Notes: a model not told the origin generated them from the letters alone. 64,000 bases of DNA from Prochlorothrix hollandica PCC 9006 = CALU 1027 (GCF_000332315.1 NZ_KB235936.1:48196-112195); one strand, 5' to 3'; counted from the stretch's first letter, positions 16,869 through 25,420 are shown. Translations and numbers: made by a program.

Positions 16869-17663
16869 CTAGGCGGAGGGATCAGAGACGTGATCTTGGC
16901 GTTGACCTTCGTAGAGTAAAACCGCTGCCGCGATCGCCACATTCAACGACTCCACCCCAGGAGCCAACGGAATCCGCACCTGATGGTCCGCCACAGCCAA
17001 CAACGTCGGAGACAGCCCCGCCCCTTCATTGCCCAACACCACCAGGCTGGGCCGTCGCCAGTCGATTTGCCAATGGGTTTGGGGGGCCGTGGGAGCCGTC
17101 GCGATCGCCTGCATCCCCTGGGCCTGGGCCGTTTGCACCACCGTTGCCAGATCGGGAACCAGGGCCATGGGCAGGCGAAACCATTGGCCCGCCGAAGCCC
17201 GCAGCACCTTGGGATGGTAGAGATCAACGCTATCCTGGCTCAGCCACAGCCCCTCCACCCCCGCCGCAACAGCCGTGCGGATCAGGGTGCCCAAATTGCC
17301 GGGATCCTGGATAGTTTCGAGAATGATAGCCCGACGGAGGGGGAATTGGGGGATCGATCGCTGCCCCAGGGGAGCCACCGCCAGCACCCCATCGGGGTTC
17401 ACCGTAGTGGCCATGGTGGCCAAAACCTCCGGGCTAACCAGTTCCAGGCGAGGGGTCTGGGCCTCTAGCATCTGCCAGAGATCGGGGTGGCGCGATCGCC
17501 AGTCTTCCGTCCCACAGACCACGGCCAGGGGATGATTCACCGCCAGCGCCTCTTCCAGCAAGTGGGTTCCCTCCAGGAGGAACTGCTGCTGAGCCTGTCG
17601 TCCCTTAGCGCCCTGGAGTTGGCGCACCTGCTTTACTAATGGATTCTGGCGACTCGTGAGCAT
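16869..17663 (-). CDS. TrmH/SpoU family RNA 2'-O-methyltransferase
   Basis: This 264-residue protein has an N-terminal substrate-binding domain (SRQNPLVKQVRQL, QFLLEGTHLLEEAL) and a C-terminal SPOUT domain. The three family motifs are visible: ILETIQDPGNLGTLIRTA, VVLGNEGAGLSP and VRIPLAPGVESLNVAIAA. It should transfer a methyl group from SAM to a ribose 2'-OH in rRNA or tRNA; the exact site is not predictable. Its ATG overlaps the TAA of the thioredoxin-like gene (TAATG), implying translational coupling. Confidence 0.9.
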   Translation of the reverse strand: MLTSRQNPLVKQVRQLQGAKGRQAQQQFLLEGTHLLEEALAVNHPLAVVCGTEDWRSRHPDLWQMLEAQTPRLELVSPEVLATMATTVNPDGVLAVAPLGQRSIPQFPLRRAIILETIQDPGNLGTLIRTAVAAGVEGLWLSQDSVDLYHPKVLRASAGQWFRLPMALVPDLATVVQTAQAQGMQAIATAPTAPQTHWQIDWRRPSLVVLGNEGAGLSPTLLAVADHQVRIPLAPGVESLNVAIAAAVLLYEGQRQDHVSDPSA

Positions 17664-17980
17664 TACTCCGCCACAGCATCCAAAACAGCCTGGAGGCGGC
17701 TGCGAAATTCCCCTTTTTGGTGACCGCCCTTCACTTCCCCCAAAATCGTAAATTCCCCATCGGGCTGATCACAGATCAAATAGGTGGGCCAGCCCATGCC
17801 TTCTTTAGTGGGGTATTGGCTCAAAAGAATTTTGCGGTATTTGCCATAGGTGGCCCGATCCTGGATTTTGACATCCACAAAGTCTAGCCCCAGTTCCTGG
17901 CTCACTTTGGCATCATAAAAGGCCATGCGATGGCAGGTACCACAGTCTTCAGAGGAAAATTTGATAACAGCGCGGTTCAT
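17663..17980 (-). CDS. Thioredoxin-like protein
   Basis: This 105-residue protein has a thioredoxin fold: N-terminal beta strand AVIKFSS, then Cys13-Gly-Thr-Cys16 at the helix start and the cis-proline loop GWPTYLI (Pro65). The active site lacks the usual Trp before the first Cys and has GT instead of GP, so redox potential and partners may differ from classic thioredoxins. It overlaps the downstream methyltransferase gene by one base. Its ATG is formed by the last base of a 103-bp MITE, whose terminal repeat also supplies the AGGA seven bases before the start. hisS lies about 200 bp upstream in the same direction. Confidence 0.86.
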   Translation of the reverse strand: MNRAVIKFSSEDCGTCHRMAFYDAKVSQELGLDFVDVKIQDRATYGKYRKILLSQYPTKEGMGWPTYLICDQPDGEFTILGEVKGGHQKGEFRSRLQAVLDAVAE

Positions 17981-18082
17981 ACAGCAGTCCTAAATGGGTC
18001 GTGTGGTGTGCCCCCGGAGGGGGCACACCACACCAAGGGTTTCAGCCTTCGAGATCCTTACAACTGATTTAGGGTTGCTGTA
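17980..18082. repeat. 103-bp MITE, TACAGCA family (copy 1)
   Basis: Ends are inverted: TACAGCAGTCCTAAAT on the left and the complement of TACAGCAACCCTAAAT on the right (14 of 16 match). The centre is a perfect hairpin GTGTGCCCCC/GGGGGCACAC. Full copies of identical 103-bp length lie at 43087-43189, 59952-60054 and 60987-61089. All are flanked by TA, which may be a TA target duplication. There is no coding capacity. This copy touches the start codon of the thioredoxin-like gene. Confidence 0.88.
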
Positions 18083-18133
18083 GGCTCTTCAAGACCTTTA
18101 ATCGAGAATTCTAGTTAACAACGGTCAGTTAGG

Positions 18134-18175
18134 TACAGCAGTCCGAGATGGGTTGTGGGGTGTGCGCCCTGAGGG
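18134..18175. repeat. Truncated TACAGCA-family MITE
   Basis: The left 40 bp of the 103-bp element (TACAGCAGTCCGAGATGGGT, then a GTGTGCGCCCTGAGGG remnant of the hairpin) ends next to the hisS stop codon at 18179. The right half is missing. It shows a second, older insertion in the same intergenic region. Confidence 0.65.
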
Positions 18176-18178
18176 ACC

Positions 18179-19462
18179 CTAAGCCGGGGGGGTCTGGGTG
18201 GGGGGTTCCTGGCGCAGGATCTCTGGATGGGCCAACAGATCCGCCTGGGGACGGGTTTCTTGGGTACCGGATTGGAGCCACTTCACGGTCACTGCTCCCG
18301 CTTCTGCTTCCCCATCCCCCAGGATCAGACAGGTGACAGCCCCGCTGCGATCGGCCCGCTTAAACTGCTTGCCAAAGGCACTGCCGCTGAGGTCCAACTC
18401 CACCGCGATCCCCAAGTGTCGCAGCCCCTGGGCCAGCCGTAGGGACTGGGCTTCCGCCTTCTCCCCCCGGGACACCAAGTAGCAATCTACCCTCGGCTGG
18501 GGCACGGTTTGCAATTGTTGCAGCAACATCACCAGCCGCTCCATGCCCAAGGCCCACCCCACCGCCGGGGTCACCGATCCCCCCAGTTCCGCCACCAAGC
18601 CATCGTAGCGACCGCCGCCACAGACCGTGGCTTGGGTGCCCAGGTTGTCCGATTGGATTTCAAAGGCAGTGTGGGTGTAGTAGTCCAGCCCCCGCACCAG
18701 GCAAGGATTGAGGCGGTAGGTGATGCCCAAATCGGCGAGGGATTGTTGCACCCGATCGAAAAACTGCCGGGACTCAGGGCTGAGGTGATCCAAAATGCTG
18801 GGGGCGTTTTGGACGATGGTTTGGGTTTTTTCGTTTTTGCTGTCCAGGATCCGCAGGGGATTGCGGCTGAGGCGATCTTGGGAGTCGGGATCCAAGTCTC
18901 CGTGATAGGGGGTCAAATAGTCCACGAGGGCAGTCCGGTAGCGATCGCGATCGTCCCCATCCCCCACGGAGTTGAGATCCATGCGCAAGTCCCCCAAACC
19001 CAAACCTTTGAGCAAATCCCAGGCCAGGGCAATAACTTCGGCATCGGCACGGGGATCCTTACTGCCCAACACCTCCACCCCAATTTGGTGGAACTGGCGC
19101 TGTCGTCCCTTTTGGGGATTTTCGTAGCGGAACATGGGACCGGTATACCACAGACGTTGTAAGCCCTGGGCATGGAGTCCATTTTCCAAGTAGGCCCGCA
19201 CCACCCCCGCTGTCCCTTCCGGGCGCAAGGTCATGGAGCGATCGCCGCGATCGAGAAAGGTATACATTTCCTTGCCCACCACATCGGTGGCTTCCCCAAT
19301 GCCCCGCTCAAATAATTGGGTTTGCTCAAAAATCGGGGTGCGAATTTCCCGATAGGCCGCTTGACTGAACAACTGGCGAGCAGTGGATTCCACCCACTGC
19401 CAACAACTAACGCTGTCGGCGAGGATATCTTTGGTTCCTTTGGGGGCTTGGATGTCGGCCAT
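18179..19462 (-). CDS. hisS: Histidyl-tRNA synthetase
   Basis: This 427-residue class II synthetase starts [16 protein letters not shown]. Motif 2 is [17 protein letters not shown], the histidine-binding segment is [16 protein letters not shown], and motif 3 is [13 protein letters not shown]. The C-terminal anticodon-binding domain spans about residues 325-410. It charges tRNA-His with histidine. Length is usual for bacteria. It is upstream of the thioredoxin-like and methyltransferase genes on the same strand. Confidence 0.95.
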   Translation of the reverse strand: MADIQAPKGTKDILADSVSCWQWVESTARQLFSQAAYREIRTPIFEQTQLFERGIGEATDVVGKEMYTFLDRGDRSMTLRPEGTAGVVRAYLENGLHAQGLQRLWYTGPMFRYENPQKGRQRQFHQIGVEVLGSKDPRADAEVIALAWDLLKGLGLGDLRMDLNSVGDGDDRDRYRTALVDYLTPYHGDLDPDSQDRLSRNPLRILDSKNEKTQTIVQNAPSILDHLSPESRQFFDRVQQSLADLGITYRLNPCLVRGLDYYTHTAFEIQSDNLGTQATVCGGGRYDGLVAELGGSVTPAVGWALGMERLVMLLQQLQTVPQPRVDCYLVSRGEKAEAQSLRLAQGLRHLGIAVELDLSGSAFGKQFKRADRSGAVTCLILGDGEAEAGAVTVKWLQSGTQETRPQADLLAHPEILRQEPPTQTPPA

Positions 19463-19550
19463 GGTGAGAAGGTGGGGGAGTGGGGCGTTATCTAAACGGT
19501 GCAGGGATACAGCCCTGGGACTGGTCTAGGGTTCCTGGGGTCTGGAATGC

Positions 19551-19874
19551 CTAGGGTGCCGCTGGATCGGTCTCTCTGCCCTGGGCTGGGTTCAGGGCTT
19601 GGGCAGTCTGCTGGATCTGCTGTAAACAGCTCGGATCCCGCAGGGGATAGCGATCGCCATAATAGGCCAAAATCTGTCCCAAACGCTGGCAGATGTCGGG
19701 GCTAGGATCACTGTGGCCCAGGGTCAAGCCACCCACTTGGCTTTGGGTATAGTCAAAGGTGGTCGCCCTCTGGGGCAATAACTGGGCCGTAACTCCCTCC
19801 ACCTGGCGCACATGGGCCACCACTTCCCGGTACACCGCCAGGGGCATGTTCATAAATTCAAGGTCATAGTTCAC
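19551..19874 (-). CDS. Conserved hypothetical cyanobacterial protein
   Basis: This 107-residue protein starts at GTG (NYDLEFMNMPLAVYREVV). It is soluble, mixed alpha/beta, with YTQSQVGGL in the middle and a disordered Pro/Gln tail. I recognise the pattern as a small cyanobacteria-restricted family, but no function is known to me. It is 88 bp upstream of hisS on the same strand. No catalytic motif is visible. Confidence 0.7.
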   Translation of the reverse strand: MNYDLEFMNMPLAVYREVVAHVRQVEGVTAQLLPQRATTFDYTQSQVGGLTLGHSDPSPDICQRLGQILAYYGDRYPLRDPSCLQQIQQTAQALNPAQGRETDPAAP

Positions 19875-20114
19875 GCGCGTAACCTAACCTCAGCGATGGG
19901 GCAACTCAGCAAGGGACTGGGGGACTAGTTTTCAGAAACCCAGATTTCAGCAATCCAGATTGCAGGATTCCGATTGCGAGGGACTCAGATTTCGAGGGAC
20001 TGATAGCATCACACAGACTGATACCAGGTAAGCCCCGCTATGTAAGCCTCGTTACGAAACCTCTAATCTCTCTGCTTACAGGGAGAGGGATCGGGGGTTG
20101 GGGGCTTCTTCCCG

Positions 20115-20492
20115 TTAGGAGCCAGAATCCAAGGTCAACGCTTCCGGATCCTGGGCCAAGGTCTTGGGCGCATCGGCATTCAGAATGCTGGCGGAATTCG
20201 GCAAAATACAGCAATTAATTTGATCTAAACAAACTTTACCCCACTGCAATGCCCAGCGCACCAGTTCCACCCGGTTATGGGTAGAGGTTTTATTCAAAAT
20301 ATTGCTGATGTGGTTGTCTACCGTGCGTTTGCTGATGTCCAACTGGTCTGCAATTTTCTCATTGGTCAACCCTACGGCCACCAATTCAACAATGTCTAGT
20401 TCCCGATCGGACAACAGACTATAGCCTTGAGAAGAGTAGCCTTGGGAGGGTGGAGGTGAAGTTGAAGGTGAAGTTGAAGGTTGCTGCCCCAT
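20115..20492 (-). CDS. Small LuxR-family regulator, PedR-like
   Basis: This 125-residue protein is read from the ATG at 20492, with AGGA about 11 nt upstream. Residues 25-90 are a LuxR-type helix-turn-helix (LLSDRELDIVELVAVGLTNE, then ISKRTVDNHISNIL as recognition helix) with no receiver domain. After it comes VRWALQWGKVCLDQINCC with Cys88, Cys94 and Cys95. This layout matches cyanobacterial PedR, a regulator of light-responsive genes controlled by thioredoxin through cysteine oxidation; assignment is by recall. The N-terminal 25 residues are a Ser/Thr/Pro repeat (STSPSTSPPPS) unlike the rest. Confidence 0.75.
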   Translation of the reverse strand: MGQQPSTSPSTSPPPSQGYSSQGYSLLSDRELDIVELVAVGLTNEKIADQLDISKRTVDNHISNILNKTSTHNRVELVRWALQWGKVCLDQINCCILPNSASILNADAPKTLAQDPEALTLDSGS

Positions 20493-20972
20493 CGTCAATC
20501 TGTCCTAGGTATTGCTACGGCGTGTATGTCTACGTGGTGTACTTGTACGTGTATTTCTACTCACTGAGTTTATCTATATCTAGGTAGGTTTGCTGTCAAT
20601 CGTCTTAAATTTTTATAGAACCCCCCCGGCCCTGTCCCCCTGGGGTTTCCAAGAGATCACTTGGGTCGATCGCTTCCAGGGTGAGGGTTTCAGAACAATA
20701 GTCTTGGCAATCTACCTTAGGATGACCCTAGGAGAACTGCAGCGATTCAGTCCTAATCGTTGCCGCCCCTGCCTCAGTCATGGGCTACAGTTGCCTCAGC
20801 TCGCCTCCGTTAATGATGACCTTGAGCGAGACCCGTCGTCATGGTGGATCCCCAGCAGTGCCCATGACCCTGCCCCGACTCCGAGACTCCACGGGGACGC
20901 AATTGACCCCCCTAAGGCTTGGGGACTCCGTGGTATTGTAAAGAAAAGTAACAACTATTAAAAAAATCAACC
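20493..20972. other. Intergenic region between divergent genes
   Basis: No convincing gene in this 480-bp gap. The stretch 20510-20590 is T-rich with repeated TACGTG/GTGTA wording and is likely the promoter region of the LuxR-type gene. An open frame at 20590-20961 has an irregular composition and no family resemblance and I do not call it. Confidence 0.5.
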
Positions 20973-21824
20973 TTGATATTTTACGCCTTCTCATCTGCCC
21001 TCAAGGAGTCCTTCCCTAGGGACTGGCAATCGCGATTCCTCCAGGATCTGCTGCGACCTCGATCGCCCCGCATGGCCATTGCCATCAGCATTTTCTTCGT
21101 CTCAGTGCCCGTATTTTTCGAGGCTCCCCTCGTGCGCACCTTGCCCCTTGTCAGCTTACTGTTGACGGGCCTATGGTTCTGGGCCGGGTATCGTCTCCAA
21201 CAGCATCCCACTTGGACGTTTTGGGGGGATTTGCTCCAGGGGTTTAGCTGGAGTTGGTTAGCCGGTTCCATCTATTGGGGTTGGTTTCGCTGGGAACCCC
21301 TCTTGCACCTGCCGATGGAAGCCATCGGCTTGCCCATCGCCCTTTGGGCCTTGGTGCGTGCCCGCAACGGTGCCACACCCTCCCTGGATACTGCCGTTAA
21401 TGGTGCCGTCGATGCTGCCGTTAGTGGTGCCGTCGGTGCCGTCGGTGCCGTTAAGATGGCCGTCGATACTGCCGTTGTTGCCCCCTCCCACCCCCCCAGT
21501 CGCCATGTGGGCTATACGTTTTATCTGGGTTCCCTGCTGGGCACCGCCATTACCGACTTCTACTGTTATTGCATTGATGTCATTCCCCATTGGCGGCGCA
21601 TCATGGCAGCACCTCCAGCCCAGGTGCCCCTCATTTTCCGGGAAGCCGTCGCCCAGGTCGAAACCCCTGCTGGTGTCACGATCGCCGTCATCTGTGGGGT
21701 TATCTTGCTCACGTTGGGCTGGATTTCAGCGCGATCGACCACAATTCAGGGCTGGATCTTTAGTGGCACCCTCTTGGGCACCCTCTTAGTAGACTGCCTC
21801 TTTATAGCGGTTGCACGACTCTAG
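20973..21824 (+). CDS. DUF3120-like integral membrane protein
   Basis: This protein of up to 283 residues is read from TTG at 20973; an ATG at 21072 would remove 33 residues. Conserved-looking segments are FFVSVPVFFEAPLVRTLP, FSWSWLAGSIYWGWFRWEPL and FYLGSLLGTAITDFYCY, which I recall from a cyanobacterial family, DUF3120. Four to six membrane helices are likely. Between about residues 133 and 170 there is an Ala/Val/Gly insert with eight-residue periodicity (DTAVNGAV, DAAVSGAV), which looks like repeat expansion inside a loop. Function unknown. Confidence 0.75.
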   Translation: MIFYAFSSALKESFPRDWQSRFLQDLLRPRSPRMAIAISIFFVSVPVFFEAPLVRTLPLVSLLLTGLWFWAGYRLQQHPTWTFWGDLLQGFSWSWLAGSIYWGWFRWEPLLHLPMEAIGLPIALWALVRARNGATPSLDTAVNGAVDAAVSGAVGAVGAVKMAVDTAVVAPSHPPSRHVGYTFYLGSLLGTAITDFYCYCIDVIPHWRRIMAAPPAQVPLIFREAVAQVETPAGVTIAVICGVILLTLGWISARSTTIQGWIFSGTLLGTLLVDCLFIAVARL

Positions 21825-22484
21825 ATAGGCGTTAGATAGGCGTTAGATAGGCGTTGCCCGACTCTAGCGGTGAACTATCCTGACCCATCACCTCTAGATA
21901 GGCGTTAGATCAGCATTGCATGAGTCTAGTGGTGAACTATCCTGAAGCAGTAACTATTCAGGGGGGGGACGAAGTGAGTAGGGTTTCAGCCCCACGATCG
22001 CCGGTCAGAGCCGGATCAACGGGGTGTATTTCACCTTGGAAGCACCGACCTCGGGTAGGGTTCTCGCCCCCGTGCCGACCCTCTTGGCGACCCCCAACCG
22101 GGGCAACCACGGGGGGATTGCCCCTACCAAAATCGGTGAACCCCCCCAAGTGAAATGGATCCTCTCAAATCGCCTAAGGTCTGTTGACTAGAGCCTGAAA
22201 CCCTCATTCTCCTGTGGCCCCCTGAATAATTACCCTGAAGTATCACCCCACCGGCAGGATCAAGAACCTAGGGGATTAGGGCACGCTCAGCCCCGCCGCC
22301 ACCCTCGATCACCCCGCTTCTAAAGTATCCAGAGCAAGTCAACCTGGAAAATTCCCCTGTTACCTCCCCATTCTTTCCAGGATTAGGCTAAGCTTCTAGC
22401 GAGTCCTGCCAGTGGGGATTGTATCCCCCCCTAGCCCACCAGTGTCTCCCTTGGTTTCCGCACCCCCCTGCGGGGTTCTGGGCT
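21825..22484. other. Intergenic region with tandem and palindromic repeats
   Basis: At about 21824-21860 an 11-bp unit TTAGATAGGCG repeats three times, and the sequence from there through GGTGAACTATCCTGA occurs again 80 bp later. Around 22100-22130 GGGGCAACCACGGGGGGATTGCCCC forms a short palindrome of a type common between cyanobacterial genes. An in-frame TTG at 22419 could extend the cyclase gene but lacks family-like sequence. Confidence 0.6.
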
Positions 22485-23516
22485 ATGCCACACACGCCGT
22501 TACTGAACCCCGAAGTGCCTGTGCAATCCGTTCCTCATCTCATTCTGCGAACAGAGTACGGTGAGCGATATCTCCCGTTAGTTGACGGTCATTGCTGGAC
22601 TGTTGGACGCAATGATGACAATAACTTTGTCTTGACCGATCGCTGGATTTCCCGTAACCATGCCATGGTGCAAATTATGGAAACGGGGGAGTATTACTTA
22701 ATTGATTTGGGCAGCCGGAACGGTTCCTTTGTCAATGGGCGACGGGTCAGTATTCCCGTGGTGTTGCGCCACCAGGACAACATTATGTTTGGCCAAACGG
22801 AGATGGAGTTCTTTTGTCCGTCCCGTTCCAGTGCTAGCGGTCGATCGGTGGCGGACGATGACTCCCAGGAAGTCAGTGCGACGGTGGCTCTCCATGTGCG
22901 CCGTCTCATTTCAGTGTTGGTGCTGGATATTCGGAACTTCACCCGCTTAACCCGACAGATGGACGAAAAGATGCTGTCGGAAATGATCGGCAGTTGGTTT
23001 CGCCAAGCCGGTAAGATCATTAACCAGCACGGCAGCTATGTGGATAAATATATCGGCGATGCGGTGATGGCGGTGTGGATCCATGGTGCTGATACCATCC
23101 ATAGCGATGAAATGTTGATGGTTTTCCGTGCCCTCGATGCCTTGCACGAAATGACCGATAAGTTGCAAAGTAATTATATTTTGCCTTTCCCCCTCCGGGT
23201 GGGGGCGGGGATTAATACGGGTTATGCCATGGTCGGTAATACGGGCAGTGGCGATCGTCCCGACTATACTGCCTTGGGTGATACCGTGAATGCGGCGTTC
23301 CGCCTGGAAACCGCTACCAAGCAGGTGCAACAGGACTTAGCCCTGGGCCAAGAAACCTATGCCTACGCCGAACCGTTATTGCAAAACTTAGCCAACCCTC
23401 TGCGTCCCTATCAGGTGGATTTGAAGGGCTATGAGTCCCCCACCTTGGCCTATGCCTGTTCCTTTGCTGAGCTACATCAGTTGATTAATCACCCCAGCCT
23501 GCGATCGAAAGAGTAG
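22485..23516 (+). CDS. Adenylate cyclase with N-terminal FHA domain
   Basis: This 343-residue protein is read from the ATG at 22485 (MPHTPLLNPEVPV). Residues about 20-110 are a forkhead-associated domain (WTVGRNDDNNFVL, ISRNHAM, IDLGSRNGSFVNG), a phosphothreonine reader. Residues about 140-325 are a class III cyclase domain with LVLDIRNFTRL (metal Asp), YVDKYIGDAVMAVW (second metal Asp) and DYTALGDTVNAAFRLE, where Asp in the purine-selecting position and the Arg fit ATP rather than GTP. It likely makes cAMP in response to a phosphorylated partner. No membrane segment is visible. Confidence 0.9.
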   Translation: MPHTPLLNPEVPVQSVPHLILRTEYGERYLPLVDGHCWTVGRNDDNNFVLTDRWISRNHAMVQIMETGEYYLIDLGSRNGSFVNGRRVSIPVVLRHQDNIMFGQTEMEFFCPSRSSASGRSVADDDSQEVSATVALHVRRLISVLVLDIRNFTRLTRQMDEKMLSEMIGSWFRQAGKIINQHGSYVDKYIGDAVMAVWIHGADTIHSDEMLMVFRALDALHEMTDKLQSNYILPFPLRVGAGINTGYAMVGNTGSGDRPDYTALGDTVNAAFRLETATKQVQQDLALGQETYAYAEPLLQNLANPLRPYQVDLKGYESPTLAYACSFAELHQLINHPSLRSKE

Positions 23517-23844
23517 GGCACTTTTTCTGGGGACTTTACCATGGCCCGTCCCCCTCTACGGTACTCTATAGGATTAAGTAGTCTTAGGTTAAGGTTCTGG
23601 CCTAGGGTGGTTTCCAGGGGTTTTGGGCTGAAATCAATCCAGGAATTGGGGCAATTGTGCCAGGGTTTCCACCCCCTCCCCCTCCCCCCCAAGGCTGACC
23701 CCCTAAGAGCCTCAGCGATTGAAAGTTTCGTTAGTCTCAACGATCGCCCCTTTGGAGTGCTTGTCTTTGGCTACGATTCTTAATACAGTTCTAGCAATAG
23801 AAAGATTCACCGAAACACAGGGGTTGAACACCTCGCCCCGTTGT

Positions 23845-23986
23845 CTGGGTCATACCTTCGGGTGGGCTATCTGCCAACGGTGGTCATCAGCGGTCGGGCC
23901 GATCGTGGAGAAGCTTGGGAAGGACAATGCCATGGGGCACCCTGCGATCCAAGAATTCCCCCACTTTTAAGTGGGGGGAGGGTCAA
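23845..23986 (+). ncRNA. Orphan TnpB-type right end, possible omegaRNA relic
   Basis: The stretch resembles the 3' non-coding end of IS200/IS605 tnpB elements of cyanobacteria: a hairpin-like CATACCTTCGGGTGG segment, then CCAAGAATTCCCCCAC, a terminal hairpin CCCCCAC/GTGGGGG and the end signal GGTCAA at 23986. The intact element at 45876-47340 ends in an analogous hairpin and TCAA. No tnpB frame precedes it. If transcribed, the following 20 bases would be its guide. It lies 92 bp before psbU. Assignment is by pattern only. The rest of the 23517-24078 gap shows nothing recognisable. Confidence 0.4.
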
Positions 23987-24078
23987 CGCTATCCTGATAT
24001 CGGGGTGGTTGTAGCTTCGGCTACGCCGCTTCCCCTGTCTTCGGACAAATTCAATGCCAGGGAGGTAAAACAAAACCT

Positions 24079-24492
24079 ATGAAATTTCTAATTCGTCTAT
24101 CTGCTGCCCTCGTCTTTGGTATGAGTTTAGTGCTCGGTTTGGGATCTGCCCAGGCCCAAGCCCTAAGCCTGCCCACTTTGACCCAAGCTCCCATGGTGCT
24201 GGCGGAGTTTACTAACGCAGCCGATGCCAAGTTGGGTGAAATTGGCGATAAGTTGGACTTAAATAACTCTGCGGTTCGTCTGTTCCGCCGTTTCCCCGGC
24301 ATGTTCCCCACCTTGGCCGGTAAAGTGATCCAAAATGCCCCTTACCAGTCCGTGGATGATGTTTTCAACATCCCTGATCTGAGCGACAACCAGAAGGCAA
24401 CTTTAGCCAAGTACAAGGATCAGTTCACCACAACTGCTCCCAGCAATGCCTTCACCAGTGGTTTCGATCGCTTTAACAACGGAGTTTATTAA
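24079..24492 (+). CDS. psbU: Photosystem II extrinsic protein U (12 kDa)
   Basis: This 137-residue precursor has a signal peptide of about 28 residues (MKFLIRLSAALVFGMSLVLG, then AQAQA), so the mature protein is lumenal. The mature part has KLDLNNSAVRLFRRFPGMFP, then the helix-hairpin-helix-like APYQSVDDVFNIPDLSDNQK and the C-terminal GFDRFNNGVY typical of PsbU. It stabilises the oxygen-evolving complex with PsbO and PsbV. GGGAGGT at about 24059 is a plausible but distant ribosome binding site. It is monocistronic here. Confidence 0.95.
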   Translation: MKFLIRLSAALVFGMSLVLGLGSAQAQALSLPTLTQAPMVLAEFTNAADAKLGEIGDKLDLNNSAVRLFRRFPGMFPTLAGKVIQNAPYQSVDDVFNIPDLSDNQKATLAKYKDQFTTTAPSNAFTSGFDRFNNGVY

Positions 24493-24881
24493 CGAAGCGT
24501 TATCAACCCTTAATCCGTCAGCCATGCCCTGGGTTCTGACCGTCTAGCTCGCCTAGACTGGCTCAATATAGGCTTAAGCCTAAACCGCTAGCCTTAGAGT
24601 CAACGGGTCTTGGATCTGGGCTTTGGGATAAAGTTAATAGATTTCTTCCACAAACTAGGGTGGCTCCTCCTACTGCGGGGGGTCACCATTAATTTAGATA
24701 GAAGTCTACTGTTTGGTCGTCTGTCTGGTTAGTGTCTCCGGTGCCTGTTGGGGGTGTAACTTACTCCGGTTTTTGTACCGTTTTGGGTCATTGGCTCGAC
24801 GATGAAATGGGTTTATGGGGTGGGCAAATGTCCACCCTCCTTTATTTGCAGCATTATCTGAATTTGCAGCATTATCTGCTC

Positions 24882-24977
24882 GGACACCTCGAAAAATCCA
24901 AATTCTCGCCCCTGTAGCAACGCAAGAATAGGAGGTGTGGCGGGCGGCTCCGCCCAACCCAATTAATCGAGGTGCCC
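24882..24977. repeat. MITE, GGGCACCTCGA family (copy 1)
   Basis: The ends GGACACCTCGAAAAAT and ATTAATCGAGGTGCCC are inverted. The interior reads CCAAATTCTCGCCCCTG, then a central GGCGGGCGGCTCCGCCC hairpin and CAACCCAATT. Two more copies lie at 44146-44244 and 55058-55156, both 99 bp. No coding capacity. Copies share ends and hairpin while interiors differ slightly, as expected for a small non-autonomous element. Confidence 0.85.
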
Positions 24978-25260
24978 GCTCTATGGTTGGTTCTTAAACT
25001 CCAGTGAGTGCAACCTTTTCGCTCGATCTGGGCTAGCGGACTTGTAGTCGGCTTCGGGTCGAGGGCAACTCGACAATCCCAGGCGATGGATGGTTGGGAG
25101 GTGTGGCATTGCCAGATCTGAACAACGATCGCCATGGGCTAGCCATGGACTTGCTCCATCAGTACGTGAGCGGGGTGGGGCATCACGACTTCGGCCAACA
25201 GATGATAGCGATCGCCATCTCCCAACAGCATTATTTGAGTGAAACTCTCCCTTGTGCCCC

Positions 25261-25372
25261 GCTGACCTTGTGTCCTGCTGACCTTGTGCCTTGCTGACCT
25301 TGCGCTTTGCTGACCTTGCGCCTTGCTGACCTTGCGCCCCGCTGACCTTGCGCCTTGCTGACCTTGCGCCCC
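25261..25372. repeat. 16-bp minisatellite upstream of nadB
   Basis: Seven units of GCTGACCTTGCGCCTT-type sequence begin at 25261, 25277, 25293, 25309, 25325, 25341 and 25357. Variants alternate CTT, CCC and TCC at the unit end. The period is not a multiple of three, consistent with non-coding DNA. The array ends 48 bp before the nadB start and so lies in the likely promoter region. Confidence 0.9.
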
Positions 25373-25420
25373 AGAGTCCTAGGATGGTTGATCCTAACCG
25401 CACCTTAAGTACCCAATGCA

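Larger units (their letters stand above)
24493..25420. other. Long intergenic region with repeats, no gene called
   Basis: This 928-bp gap between psbU and nadB includes a duplicated 16-mer TTTGCAGCATTATCTG (about 24844-24877), a MITE at 24882-24977 and a 16-bp array at 25261-25372. Open frames across 24981-25403 are repeat-derived at one end and have no family resemblance. The segment 24990-25250 may be a decayed gene or element but I cannot identify it. Confidence 0.5.

Noticed and set aside
20590-20961. Open frame of about 123 residues between the LuxR-type and DUF3120-like genes
   Set aside because: Irregular composition, no recognisable family, and no clear ribosome binding site; probably chance.
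24981-25403. Minus-strand open frame of about 140 residues upstream of nadB
   Set aside because: Its N-terminal half is translated from the 16-bp array and the rest has no resemblance to a protein family.
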